This document shows, in pieces, positions 33,517 through 44,740 of a stretch of 64,000 nt of DNA. The stretch comes from Mesorhabditis belari (lineage: Eukaryota > Nematoda > Chromadorea > Rhabditida > Rhabditidae), in the NCBI GenBank assembly GCA_958450365.1, contig CAUEEP010000728.1, positions 620,001 through 684,000 of the forward strand. The letters run 5' to 3'. A program made the translations under genes and the position numbers. Positions within the stretch are counted from its first letter, which is position 1, and each line of letters opens with the position of its first letter. The notes under the pieces were generated by a model. It worked only from the letters and a program-made list of their open reading frames with translations. It did not search any database and was not told the origin of the DNA.

Positions 33517-36500
33517 TCAATCATCTCCAAACGGTTGCAGGGTGTGCCATTGAGCGACAGAACGTCGCGGGGTGGCTAACATGTCTTGCCATTGCTTTAG
33601 CGCCACGCCATTCGCGTTGTTCCCGATTATCACCTGAAATAACGATCGTTTTTGAAAGCTAGAGAATAGTTTTCTAGTTTGGAACTAGGTATACAATAGA
33701 AGCTTATCAATCGTATAGAAGCTTATCGTAGATTATCGAAGGTTTTCATTTGTAAGCACAATATATTGGGTTGTCCAGTTATGAATGCGCGTTTTTTACT
33801 ATTCTGTAAATTTCTCAAGATACCGAAATCAAGAAAAACATATAAATGGGTATTATTCGAAAGCTGAAGATCTCCTCTACATTTTGATATAAAAAGTTTT
33901 TGCATTTGTTCAGCTTTTGGGCAAATTGACTGCACCGAAGAAGAGGTGGCCAAAAAATGGAAGGGTGTCTTTGGATCAAGTTTTGGCTCCGCTCAAAGTG
34001 AGTTAACCGTTTGATGTTTGGCCAATAGATATATCAATACAACTTCTTTTTAAATATAACAATTTCAGAGCATCTTTACTTTTCTTTTCTTTTCTGGGCG
34101 GTTATTTTACACCATAAAACTTGAGGAATAGCTAAACTGAAAAGGGTTTTTTCGAAAACGACCTCTCCCTTTGTGCAGTCAATTTGCCCAAAAGCTGAAC
34201 AAATTCCAAAGGTTTTTTATATCAAAATGTAGAGGAGATCTTCAGCTTTCGAATGGTATATAACACTCATATAGATCTGTTCGATATCCTGAAAAATTTA
34301 CAAAATAGTAAAAACGCGCATTCATAACTGGACAACCTAATATAAACTTTCTATTAATTATGATTAGAATCTTGGTTTAAAATGGCCCATTTGTAAGCAC
34401 AACGCAGAAGCTTAGCGTAGATTATCAAAGATTTTCATTTGTAAGCACAACTTTCTATTAATTATGGTTGGAATCTTGGTTTAGAATGGTAGAAATGGTA
34501 GAAATATTGTAGAATTATGGTAGAAAGATGGTAGAATGAAAGGAATACTTATCAAAAGATTGCTAACTCGATACTTTGATGGTTTGGAGGTGCCACTTTC
34601 GGCTTGCTTAATCGAATCTAGTGTTTTGAGTGATCCGTGTCGATAATTTTCTTTTATTCTGAAGAAAGAGATATATGCTTTGAGGCGATTTAAGCACGTT
34701 TTTGAAAATCCTATGATTTGTCCTGCCTGTTGTACTTTAACCTGTATCTCAAATCTATGATTTCATTTGAAAAGCTGCAATACTAACTTGAAACATGTTT
34801 TTGAATAATATATAAATGATCTAATACGCTAAAGTTAGCACCGATTCAGCATAGATAATTAGAATAGAAGAATAGAATAGAATAGAAGAAAAGTATCTAC
34901 ACGAATCGCTCAAAACATTAGCTACATCAAAGCCAAGTCAAAAGTGGGCTTTTCCAGCCATCAAAGCTTTTCCAGCCATCTCTAATTCTAAATCTTCTCT
35001 TGAAAAACTCACTTGTCCAATTCTTTCATTAGAGCCGACTCTGTCATAATCAGAGACAATTACGTGAAGATGCACTCGCTGAAAGAGAAATTTTCTGGGT
35101 TGAAAAGAAATTCTAAGACTTGGTGTTTAAAACTGTTTAAAATTAGTGTTTGCTTTAAAGGGGTACTCCGGCCTAAAAGTTGACTTTCAAGAATCGCGAT
35201 CATTTATATATTATTCGATGCGTTTTAGTCTCCTCTATAACTATTTCCTATATGAAAAACAAGGTTTCCAATTGAGAAATGAAGAAAAACGCAATTTTTA
35301 CTTTCCGCCCCACCCTAAAACGTGGATGTTTGAGCAAAATGTATATAAAGGTTCCGTCCAATTGCATTTTAGCACTTGCGTTCGGGTAGGCTAATTTCCG
35401 CAATTTTATTTACGCAACTGGGTCGTACTGGTTCAACTGGGTCAACTGGGTCGCAACTGGGTCGCAACTCTCCATAACTTTCTTCTAAGTCGATCAATCT
35501 TTATGATTTTGGTTTCATTTTGTAGATCTCAATAAGTGCAACAAGATGAAATCAAAATCATAAAGATTGGCCGACTTAGAAGAAAGTTATGGCGAGTTGC
35601 GCGAACGATCCAGTTGCGCAAATGACCGTGTTGCGCAAAAAAAAAAATTGCGGAAATTAGCCTACCCCTTGCGTTCTTTTTCTTTTGCATGTATTTTCTC
35701 AAATTTAACAGTAACTCTAAATATTTTTAAATAGAAAACATTACATTCTAAAAGAATAACTTTTTAAAGTTGAAAAACAGACTTAAGAAGTGCAAGTGAA
35801 GTAAAAAAAAACAAGTGCTCAATGACTTTCCTTTGGTCGGACTACCCATTTAAGATATAGGATTGATCCCATAAAAAGCCTTGTTCTATCAAATTGAATC
35901 CCATTTCCCATTCATCTAGTTGATAATCATAATAATATCAAATAAAATCGACGTTAGTTTATCAACTTGTTCACCTGCATTTTCTCTGGCGGTACATCAA
36001 AGCTAAACGATTCATTGTAGTATGGATTGAGGGTTTTCATCTTGATTGTCGTCTTTTTCTTTTCCAATCGCTTATTTTGCATCATCAAGTAGATTTTCAC
36101 ATAAGGATCTAAATGATTTTCAATGTTTTTTTGTTTTTGAGAATTTCCCCTCTACTAAACCTGACAATCCAAGGACGTCCATTTTCTTCAAATTTTTACA
36201 CTCCATCACCACAACGGAGAGCTTGTTCTTGTTTGGGACGTAGCGAAGCGCTAAACAAACCTCACCCAAACGATTTTCCTGGAAAATTTGAAGGTAGACT
36301 TTTCAAATTTTAGTTTTCATCTACCGGTGGACTCTCGATGAGTACAGTTTGTTCAATCGTCGAAGCTAAATCTATTCGACCCAATGCCACTGAAACTTGG
36401 CCAATCTGAATGATAATTTATTAGAATTTGAATTTATGAACCGTTCATTTTGGGGGTGGGACAAAGGTGCACCTTTTTTTGCGCCCCCGACCAAAAGCGC

Positions 36501-38894
36501 ACCTTTTTTTGCGCACCCGACCAAAAGCGCAACTTTTTTTTGCTGGAAAAGGCCTTAGAAAAGGCCGTAGAGCTTTAAAAATGTTTCCACATAGGGGAAT
36601 CATATGCGTAGATTCCGAATTTCGACAAATTAGAACTCGCTGACACGTCAAATTTGGGCTAAGAGGCAAAAACTGCGGAAAAGCGTTAAGTTGCGTAGTT
36701 TTTGCCTTTTAGCCCAAATTTGACGTGTCATCGAGGTCTGATTTGTCGAAATTCGGAATCTACGCATACGATTCCCTTCTATGAAAACATTTTTGAAGCT
36801 CTACGGCCTTTTCTAAGGCCTTTTCCAGCGAAAAAAAAGGTGCGCTTTTGGTCGGGGGCGCAAAAAAAGGTGCACCTTTGTCCCACCCCCGTTCATTTAT
36901 CGCTTTATCGCATTTTTGTTTTTTTTTTACAAACCTGATCATGTTTTCCGAATCGATCAAAGTCAAAAACGTTTAAAACAAGCGTTTGACTAGCCACTTC
37001 ATTGAAAGGGATCTAAATTTGAAATTTCAATTACTCACAAAATGTTTTACGTTATGTTTTACGTTCTAAAGTGTGTCCGATTATCGTAATCGTGCTTTAC
37101 TGGGTTACGGTAACGTTTATTACGGACTACGGTAACGGAAACGCTTTAGGAAGCGTTTAGGTGTAAAGTGACACAACAGAGTGTTGGTGTTGACTGCTAA
37201 ATTAGACATAGGCGCTACAAACTACAAGCTCAGACTACAAACCCTTTGTAAAAACACGCAGAATGGATATTTTTGAAAACTTGTTTTTTTACCAAAAAAC
37301 TCGGTCAACTTTAGGCTTTCGAATGACACCAAAATCAGGCCAAATCATGCTCTCAGCACTGAGATATAACGTTTTTCATTTTTTCAGTCAATGCATCATT
37401 TTTACTATAAGAACGAGCCATTTAAAGTTGTTTATAGCCTTGTCCCATGGGATGAGACTACAAAACTTGGAAAAAAAACGTTATATCTCGGTGCTGAGAA
37501 CAGGATTTGGCCTGATTTTGGTGTCATTCGAAAGCATAAAGTTGACCAAATTTTTTCGTAAAAAAACTTTTCAAGAGTATCCATTCTGCGTGTTTTTACA
37601 AGGCTTTGTTGTCTGATCTTGTAGTTTTCTACTGCTAGTTATAAATATGGAGAATTTCCGTTCAAGAACAAACGAAACTCTTATTCTTCCTTTATTCTTT
37701 TTTGTTAAGATCTTTTTTTTTGTTATTGACACGAGTTTTTCCAGAAATTTTGGCTTCAGCTGATTGCCCCATTCACGCCCACTTTTCGAGCTCTTTTTCC
37801 ATTTCTTTTCCCCGCATAAGCTATTATATAAATTGACATTTGAACTCTTGAAAATTGCGAAAAATTGAATATAAGACTTAAAGACTTAAATTGAATACCG
37901 TATTTTCTCTAATAGTAGTGCACCCTGGCCTAAATTCGTCGAAATCTCGAGAACCGCTTATCAGAACCTATTGATGTGGGGTCGGAAAATGTAGCTGACG
38001 ATCAGATCTAGTGGGGGATTTGAGTGTTGAGCTTCTGTGAAAACTTTGAAACCGTAAAATAGTCACCAACTCGGCTCGCCGGGGTGCACTACTTAAATGA
38101 ATTTTGTCAATTTATTTTTATCATTTCTAGCAATAAATCTAACAAGTAAACACAAAATAAATTAATTTTCTCGAAAAAGGAAAAGAATTTTTAGTGAGCT
38201 ACGATTATTACCCCCGCACAAAGAGAGATGAAAAGAATACGGCAGTTCTAAAAGCTCAAAGATTTCAGGATTTCAGGACTAACTCCATTCACATGGAATC
38301 GTTCACCGAAACATTACCGAAACATAAACATTACACGATTATTACCCTTCCCCGCCTTTAAGGTCGAGAAGTGAGCAACATATAGAGGCAGGAGGCAGGA
38401 GGAAAAGAGGAAGTAGGGAGTGGAAAAATAGGAAGTGGGATAGCAAGTAGCAAGTAGCAAGTACAGCAATTGAATGAACGCAAGACAAAATGTAAATCCA
38501 AATCCAAATCCAAATAATATGTTACTCTCTATTTAAAATTTTGTCTAAAGACAAACCTTAAATGTGAAAGTTTCGTTGAAAACCGGGTTGAGGGATTTTC
38601 GTTGGACTTTTGTTTGAAATTTCTTTTCTTGTCGGGCAGAAGAAATAATTTCACGTAGGGATCTGAAAATAACAAAGATTTTGTTAAATAAAACAAAGTT
38701 TGAATACTCTTAACAAAGTCGGCTCTCAGTTTCCTTACCCGATGTTCCACCCAAATCCATTGCCGGCAATTCCTCGGCTTGAATGATCGTCACCGATAGT
38801 GCATTTTTATCAAAATCATAGTCAAGTTTATAGGTTAATCGTCCCAAAAATTTCTTCTCCTTTTCATCGTCTTTCTTTTTTGTTAATGACATAT
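33517..38894 (-). CDS. Synaptotagmin (C2A-C2B region); frameshift in C2A
   Basis: Exons on the - strand: 38894-38739, 38662-38557, 37012-36935, 36405-36325, 36278-36161, 36108-35975, 35078-35013 and 33633-33517. They give 284 aa from the first ATG once one missing base in exon 2 is allowed for. Synaptotagmins are vesicle membrane Ca2+ sensors that bind phospholipid and SNAREs through two C2 domains. C2A has [12 protein letters not shown], the Ca-ligand Asps 46, 52, 104, 106 and 112 ([10 protein letters not shown]). C2B has [15 protein letters not shown], a polybasic [19 protein letters not shown] and [10 protein letters not shown]; the last loop ligand is Glu/Asn instead of Asp. The end WHTL is the family signature. 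Exon 2 is one base short near 38624: the first part reads [13 protein letters not shown], the rest is normal only in the next frame. No transmembrane or lumenal exon was found upstream, so the 5' part is outside recognition or absent. ATG at 38892 is two bases behind a TTTTTCAG acceptor. Confidence 0.87.
33764..34343. mobile_element. mariner-type MITE in synaptotagmin intron 7
   Basis: The ends TTGGGTTGTCCAGTTATGAA TGCGCG and, inverted, TTAGGTTGTCCAGTTATGAA TGCGCG lie next to TATA/TA dinucleotides. The arms also mirror GCAAATTGACTGCAC and GATCTCCTCTACATTTTGAT. No coding region remains. The flanks share GATTTTCATTTGTAAGCACA repeats. Confidence 0.75.
35384..35667. mobile_element. MITE with exact 9-bp target-site duplication
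   Basis: The 284-bp element starts GGGTAGGCTAATTTCCGCAA and ends with its reverse complement. CTTGCGTTC lies immediately outside on both sides (35375-35383 and 35668-35676). A 9-bp duplication points to a Mutator-like source. It contains short CAACTGGGTCG repeats. It sits in synaptotagmin intron 6. Confidence 0.88.
36451..36890. mobile_element. Palindromic MITE with GGGGGTGGGACAAA termini, copy 2
   Basis: Relative of 32209-32602 with the same central spacer. GTTCATTT lies just outside each end (36443-36450, 36891-36898), giving an 8-bp duplication, or 9 with one mismatch. It lies in synaptotagmin intron 3. Confidence 0.85.
37215..37632. mobile_element. Foldback element in synaptotagmin intron 2
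   Basis: The left arm (ACTACAAGCTCAGACTACAA ... AACACGCAGAATGGATA ... ATGACACCAAAATCAGGCCA) returns as its reverse complement in 37475-37632. The arms are about 150 bp with a loop of about 100 bp. No ORF with coding character. Confidence 0.8.
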
Positions 38895-39629
38895 CTGAAA
38901 AAGAGATTTTTTTAAAATTAATCACTGGAAGAATCACCAAAGTTATCCCAACTTTGGTCTTAACAAAAAAGAAAAGAAATGCAAATTTGACAAGAATTTC
39001 TTTGATGTGGAAATAGGAAAAAGAAAATGAATTTGATATTCTCTAAATTTTTAGGTTTCAGTTGAGTTAATGGAAGTGGTTTCGATTCTGCGATCGAAAA
39101 GTTCGGAAGGGGCTGCTAGAAAGGTTCCTTTCGCTTTCTAGGCTCATTTCTAGCCTTTTCTGCAAATATAGCAAAGACTCTAATATATTTCCGATTGGTA
39201 AATCCGCTAAAGCCTGCCGAATTCGAGAGTTTAAATCTCCAAGGTTAGCCCAAACTACGAGTGCCTGAGAAAGAAAACTATCTTTTTTTTAGCGCATTCC
39301 TTGTCCGCGGAAAACAACAATCATGTTCCAGAACCGATTTTTTTTTCAGAACTACTATTACTTGCTTGCCTGATCCTGGAAGAGCTTGAGATTTGGTGGA
39401 ACAAAAGGCAATAATACTAACGACTTGAATGTTAGCTGAGATTCAGAAATTTCTCAGAAACAAATTTTTGGTCTATTGCCTGAAAAAGGACTCAGGTTTA
39501 GTCAAAGGCTCCAGATTTAGATGGGAAAAAGTGCTGTACAATTCTTCTGTGTTTTGTAAAAACAAATTTAGATATTGCAAATTGTTAAAAAGAGCCAATC
39601 ACATGGAGTGAAGAGTGACGGGGGTAAAG

Positions 39630-39760
39630 GGTAAAGAGAGGGGAAGGGAAGGGGAGGGGAAGGGGGGGGGGGGGGGGGGAAGGGGGGAGGGGAAGAGGGA
39701 GGGAAGAGGGAAAGGAAGAGGGAAAGGAAGAGGGAAGGGGAAGGGCTTTAAGGGATGAAG
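39630..39760. repeat. Polypurine tract with an 18-base G run
   Basis: GGGGAAGGG-type sequence with about 18 consecutive G at about 39663-39679. The whole strand is purine for more than 100 bases. It could form G-quadruplex or triplex structures, and it is also a place where assemblies slip. Confidence 0.85.
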
Positions 39761-40027
39761 GGCTTGGGCCTGGGTGAGAGGGTAAAGGGAATAAAAGGGC
39801 AAAGAGGCTGAGCTCAATTATCAAATTCTCACGAGTGAAATTGGACACGCCACAAAAATAAAACGAAAGGGGAAGGAGCAAGCCTTTTTTGGGGAATCAA
39901 GGGGTAAAGAAGAAGAAGAAAAATTGACAAAACAAATTAATTTGGGTCTGGGTAAACAGTCGATAACCTTTTTTCTTTAAAGATTATGAAATTTAGAAGA
40001 TTTTGGGGTTTATCCATCTAACGAGCA

Positions 40028-40105
40028 CGTGTAGCTACTAGTTAAGTGTCTTTTGTCTTAATCGGAAGGTCAAGGGTTCCCGAACCCCCATGCGACATGG
40101 TGATC
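40028..40105 (+). pseudogene. tRNA-like sequence
   Basis: GTGTAGCTACTAGTTAAGTG resembles a box A and AAGGTCAAGGGTTCCCGAAC resembles a box B arm, at roughly tRNA spacing. No acceptor pairing. Confidence 0.35.
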
Positions 40106-40661
40106 ACCTTCGGATTTCCTTTCCTTCCAGGTGAGGTTTTCTGGAGGGCAGTCTGTTGGTTGTGGCCCCAGTTCTTTAAAGGACCACTCCTTCATCGTCA
40201 TCTTCCCTTCACCGCCAAAAGCTATTTAGTTTCCCCATTGAGCTTAGAGTTAGGGAGCCGTCTGTCATGACGTGGGTTAAGTAAGATATAGCCTAGTATT
40301 GTGTGTGTCGTTGTATTGTGATTGATATATTTCGTATATGCGATAAATTCACCACTGGTAGCCCCAGTAGAGAACCTTAAACGAAGCAAGTTCTTTGAAG
40401 TTTTTGATTGAAATTTGAAATTGTTTAGTTTAAAAAAACATTAATTGATAGATTTATTTAAAATAGACTTATTTGAACTGCTTTTTAATCATAAAAGATT
40501 AGCATTTTTCAAAAGTTACATGACATTTCTTGGGCTTTGAGCTTTCTTGGGCTTTGAGGGGTTTTTTGGAAAAGAGCTCCCTAGGAATTCCTTAGCAGCC
40601 ACACAGCTGACAACAAACTATTTGGGTTTTTAATGACTCAAATTGATGCTTTGTTTTAGAA

Positions 40662-40880
40662 TATGAGAAAATATCTTACTATTGGCTTGGTTTTCAGAAA
40701 TGGTGAAAACTTTGGAAACAATAAATGGTAATCATTTAGAAAATTCGAGATTCACAACAAGAAACAAGAAAAGTTGCTTAGATGGAAAATTATACAAAAA
40801 CAATTCTTTAAAGTTGTTGATTGTTTAAGAGATTTCACTTTCGAGAAAGATTTTTGAGGTAGATTTGTTTATTCTTCTCT
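40662..40880. repeat. Dispersed repeat, near-identical to 43445-43660
   Basis: Both copies share TTTTCAGAAATGGTGAAAA, ATAAATGGTAATCATTTAGA, AAGTTGCTTAGATGGAAAAT and TTTCACTTTCGAGAAAGATT, then run into TTCTTCTTTC-type sequence. Same orientation. Confidence 0.75.
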
Positions 40881-40882
40881 CT

Positions 40883-40923
<41 letters not shown>

Positions 40924-40972
40924 TTTCTTTCTCTTTCTTTCCTTTCTTTCTTCTTTCTTTCTTCTTTCTAGA
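40879..40972. repeat. (TTTC)n microsatellite
   Basis: About twenty TTTC units, the second half interrupted by TTC. Confidence 0.9.
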
Positions 40973-42191
40973 CTTATCTATCGGCTCAAATTGATGCTTT
41001 AGTTTTAGATTTATAGTTTTAGTTGTTTTAGATTTTAGATAAATAGATAATTAAGTAGATTTTAAAATAAATAAACAAATAAATAGATAAATAAATAGAT
41101 TTTAGATAAATACTAGACTTATCTATCGATATTTATATTCAGGTTAACAACTTTCCGATCACCGTTTTTGATAAAACACTTTTGACATTTTCATAAACAT
41201 TTTCAGGTAAAGCTGTTTTCAGAAACAAAGTCCATTCGCATTAAAAGATAGATCAGATATTGCTCTATAAAGTATTTTTGAGACATTGCGAAAGCTTTTA
41301 TTTGAGGCATTTTTTAAACAAGTTCAAGCCCATATCCCAAGTCCAATTTTCGAGGGACCTTTTTTTTTTTGCAAAACGACATTTAGAAAAAAAAACGATA
41401 ACTTTTGCGGCAATCAGAAACTGAGTCTGTAAGGTAAACGTAAAATTTTGAGCTTTATCGATCTTTTAATAGATAATCTATTGGTCAAGTTCGTTGCAGA
41501 ACTTGAGAAATTTAAATTTAAAATCTAAAAGCTGAGTAAAAAGCATTTGCCGTTTGGAAAAATAAGGCCCCATCTTGAGAGACCTCAATTCTCAACCTCA
41601 ATTCTTCTGAGCTTTTTTGCAATCGGCTAGCAAAAAAGAAAAAAAAAGAAAAATGACGTGAAAATGTGATGTGAAAAGGAAGGATTGATGAAAAATCGTG
41701 GGGAAAATTGGGAATAGAAGATATTGGAAACGATTTGAAAAGAATGGGGAAAAGGTCAAGATGTTGGAAATGGGGAAAATGAAGGGGAAAGGGTTAAAAT
41801 GAAGGGTACACCAGGAGGAGTGGGTTTCCGTTTTTAGAGCACTGTGGGCCAAGAGGCGAATTAAAGAGTTTGAACCCGGAAAAGGATCCCATTGTCAGCT
41901 ATTGCCCAAAAGAAAAGTGTTTGCATTTCTTTCGATTTCTATGGTGATATTTTGGTTGAAAAGCTTTTTTTGATAAGGTCGAGGAATGAATTGGAATTTT
42001 GATTGATTAACCGTTGAGAAAGAAGAGTGATGGAGTGATGGGGAATGGCACTCGTCGATGACACGTTCAATGGAGAGATGAAATTAAAATTAACTATAGC
42101 TATCTTGACTTTAGCCTGGAATTTTTGAGTAAATCAAGTATCAATTTAGCTCAAGCTCATGTTTAGCTCAAGTTGAGCTGGTGACTCTTAT

Positions 42192-42620
42192 CGCAGTGTG
42201 GCTGCTAGGAATCCTAAGCCTAAGCCTGGGAATCCTAAGCCTAGAAATGATAAGCCCAAGCCTAGGAATCCTAAGCCTAAGCCTAGGGGATCTAAGCCTA
42301 AGCCTAGGAATTCTAAGCCTAGAAATGCTAAGCCCAAGCCTAGGAACCCTAAGCCTAAGCCTGAGATCAAGCAAGCCAGGATCCGAGGTCAAGCCTGGGA
42401 ATCCTGAGTCTAAACCTAGGAATCCTGGTCCCAAGCCTAGAATCCTGAGTCTAAGCCTAGGAATTCTAAGCCAGAATGCTAAGCCCAAGCCTAGGAATCC
42501 TAGGCCTAAGCCTAGAATCCTAAGCCTAAGCCTAGAGATCCTAAGCCTAAGCCTAGAGATCCTAAGCCTAAGCCTAGGAATCCTGAGTCTAAGCCTAAGG
42601 ATCCTAGCAGTCACACTGCG
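42192..42620. repeat. Degenerate telomere-like array between short inverted repeats
   Basis: The body consists of CCTAAGCCTAAGCCTAGGAA-type units, i.e. runs of GCCTAA, the complement of the nematode telomere repeat TTAGGC, interrupted by GGAATC/AGAAATG. It is bounded by CGCAGTGTGGCTGCTAGGA at the left and its reverse complement (TCCTAGCAGTCACACTGCG, one mismatch) at the right. It gives overlapping open frames on both strands that are repeat artefacts. Confidence 0.8.
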
Positions 42621-43136
42621 TGTCCTAGCCTAGGACACAATATAGGAAACCACATAAGTTAAACGAAAGATTCACAAGAAAATCTTTAAGGTCAGAAAAG
42701 AAGACTTTGAAAAAAGATCAGGTTTTAGAAAAGACTGTACTTGATTCTAAATTCAACTAATTAGTATCATATAAACGATAAACTTGAATGTAAACAAGGG
42801 TTTAACCAATAAAACTCGAATATATCTATCTAGATACCAATTTCCGATTCAATATTGCTGACTATCGCAATACTAATTTCAAAATTTTCTGGTTAAAATT
42901 TCGATTCATCAAAAAAAAAAACCCTTAAAAGAGAAAGACCAGTGGATTCTGCGGGAATTTCCCCCTCGAATTCTCTCGTGTGTAGTCGTGATTGTGTAGC
43001 CCAAACATTTTCGGCATTTTCTTCTCAAAAGGAATAAAAGCAAGCGAACCAAAAAGAAAATTCAACGAAAATTCTTTAGTCTTAACGTAAAAAGAAAACA
43101 AGAAAGAAAAATTTCTAAAAGTTTCTGTTGGAGTAT

Positions 43137-44200
43137 CACTGTTTGATAGTTGATAAACAAAAGATTGAGGAATGTAAGCTAATGGGTAAATTTGTGAATG
43201 TATCATGATGTATCAATTTGTGAATGTATCATGATTCTGATCATGATCAGAATCAATGAGCTTTGGAGGTGATTACCCAGTTTTTTTTCCAATCCAATCC
43301 ACCCAACAATTCCAGCAGCTTTCCCTAAGGCTTGAGGATCATTTTGAGTTTAAAAAGATAAATTTCTTGTTATTCGATCGTTTATAAGTATTGTAAGCTA
43401 ATGGGTAAATTTGTGAATGTAATTTGGTGGGTATATTTGATCTTATTATTGGCTTCGTTTTCAGAAATGGTGAAAAATTTGGAAAAAATAAATGGTAATC
43501 ATTTAGAAAATTCGAAATTCACAACAAGAAACAAGAAAAAGTTGCTTAGATGGAAAATTATACAAAAAACAATTCTTTAAAGTTGTTGATTGTTTAAGAG
43601 ATTTCACTTTCGAGAAAGATTTTTGAGGTAGATTTGTTTATTCTTCTTTCTTCTTTCTTTCACAACTGAAACAACAACTGAAATACTTATAAACGATCGA
43701 ATAACAAGAAATTTATCTTTTTAAACTCAAAATGATCCTCAAGCTTTAGGGAAAGCTGCTGGAATTGTTGGGTGGATTGGATTGGAAAAAAAACTGGGTA
43801 ATCACCTCCAAAGCTCATTGATTCTGATCATGATCAGAATCATGATCAGAATCAATGAGCTTACCAGGTTAAAATGATAAAAAAAACTAGCTTAGCCATG
43901 AAAAATCACTGTCTGATAGTTGATAAACAAAAGATTGGGGAATGTAAGCTCATGGGTAAATTTGTGAATGTAATTTGGCGGGTATCTATTTGACAACTGA
44001 AATACTTATAAACGATTGAATAACAAGAAATTTATCTTTTTAAACTCAAAATGATCCTCAAGCTTTAGTGAAAGCTGCTGGAATTGCTGGGTGGATTGGA
44101 AAAAAAAACTGGGTAATCACCTCCAAAGGAATCATGATCAGAATCAATGAGCTTACCAGGTTAAAATGATAAAAAACTAGCTTAGCCATGAAAAGTTACA
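43137..44200. repeat. Nested direct and inverted repeat cluster
   Basis: A block Y (ATACTTATAAACGATCGAAT ... CTGGGTAATCACCTCCAAAG) occurs once on the - orientation (43241-43396) and twice on the + orientation (43677-43858, 43995-44160). A block X (TGATAGTTGATAAACAAAAG ... GGGTAAATTTGTGAATGTA) occurs at 43137 and 43907, with its latter half again at 43391. ATGATCAGAATC runs separate them. No coding region. Confidence 0.75.
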
Positions 44201-44454
44201 ATATCAAAACTATTTGTTTTGTTGCAATAGAGATTTTAGGGATGAGAAATTCTTTAAGCAAACTTTCAGAACTGATTACTGACACAAAAACTGATCAAAG
44301 ATCAAAGATGATTGATGAAATGTGGAATGGGGATGTTGATCTGGAAGATATGAGTTGTTTCTGAATCCGGGAAGGCAAAGGGAAAAATACATAGAAAACA
44401 TTTGTGGATGAGAAGGAGAAAGGAGAGATGGAGAGGAGGGAAAAAAGGGGTAGA

Positions 44455-44740
44455 AGACGAGCCACACATTGGGGGACCCCTCCCCAGTCAATCAGACACA
44501 CATACTCGCACCCCTTCCCAACCCTTGCCCACCCCTTCTCCGATACTCGGGGTCCCCTTTTCTCCCTCTTGGCCCCGTCCGCATATAAATAGGGATCACG
44601 GGGGAGGGCCCGCCGAGGACCTAAAGCATTTGGAGAGACCGAGATGAGAGAGGAGAACAACGATCAGGGGAAAGAGAGTCAAAAACTCGAGAGGCCCTGG
44701 GGGCATAAAAGGCGATTGAGGAAGAAGAAAGAAAGAAAGA
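44455..44740 (+). promoter_or_regulatory. Orphan GC-rich core promoter with TATA box
   Basis: GC-rich sequence contains GTCCGCATATAAATAGGGAT with TATAAATA at 44584-44591. A second TATA-like ATAAAAGG lies at 44705-44712, and a CAATCA at about 44491. This is the strongest promoter-like block in the window. No coding exon was found downstream on the + strand, so the transcript, if any, is unknown. Confidence 0.4.

Larger units (their letters stand above)
38895..44454. other. Gene-poor stretch upstream of the synaptotagmin exons
   Basis: No exon could be supported on either strand. A search by eye for a synaptotagmin N-terminal membrane segment on the - strand failed. The stretch holds a polypurine/poly-G tract, TTTC microsatellite, telomere-like array and a nested repeat cluster, listed separately. 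Confidence 0.55.

Noticed and set aside
42168..42633. About 150-aa frames on both strands rich in Leu, Pro and Arg
   Set aside because: They are translations of the telomere-like array. Opposite-strand frames are equally open, as expected from the repeat.
44295..44660. 121-aa - strand frame in the GC-rich block
   Set aside because: Composition follows the GC-rich promoter-like DNA, with no domain, splice sites or start signal.
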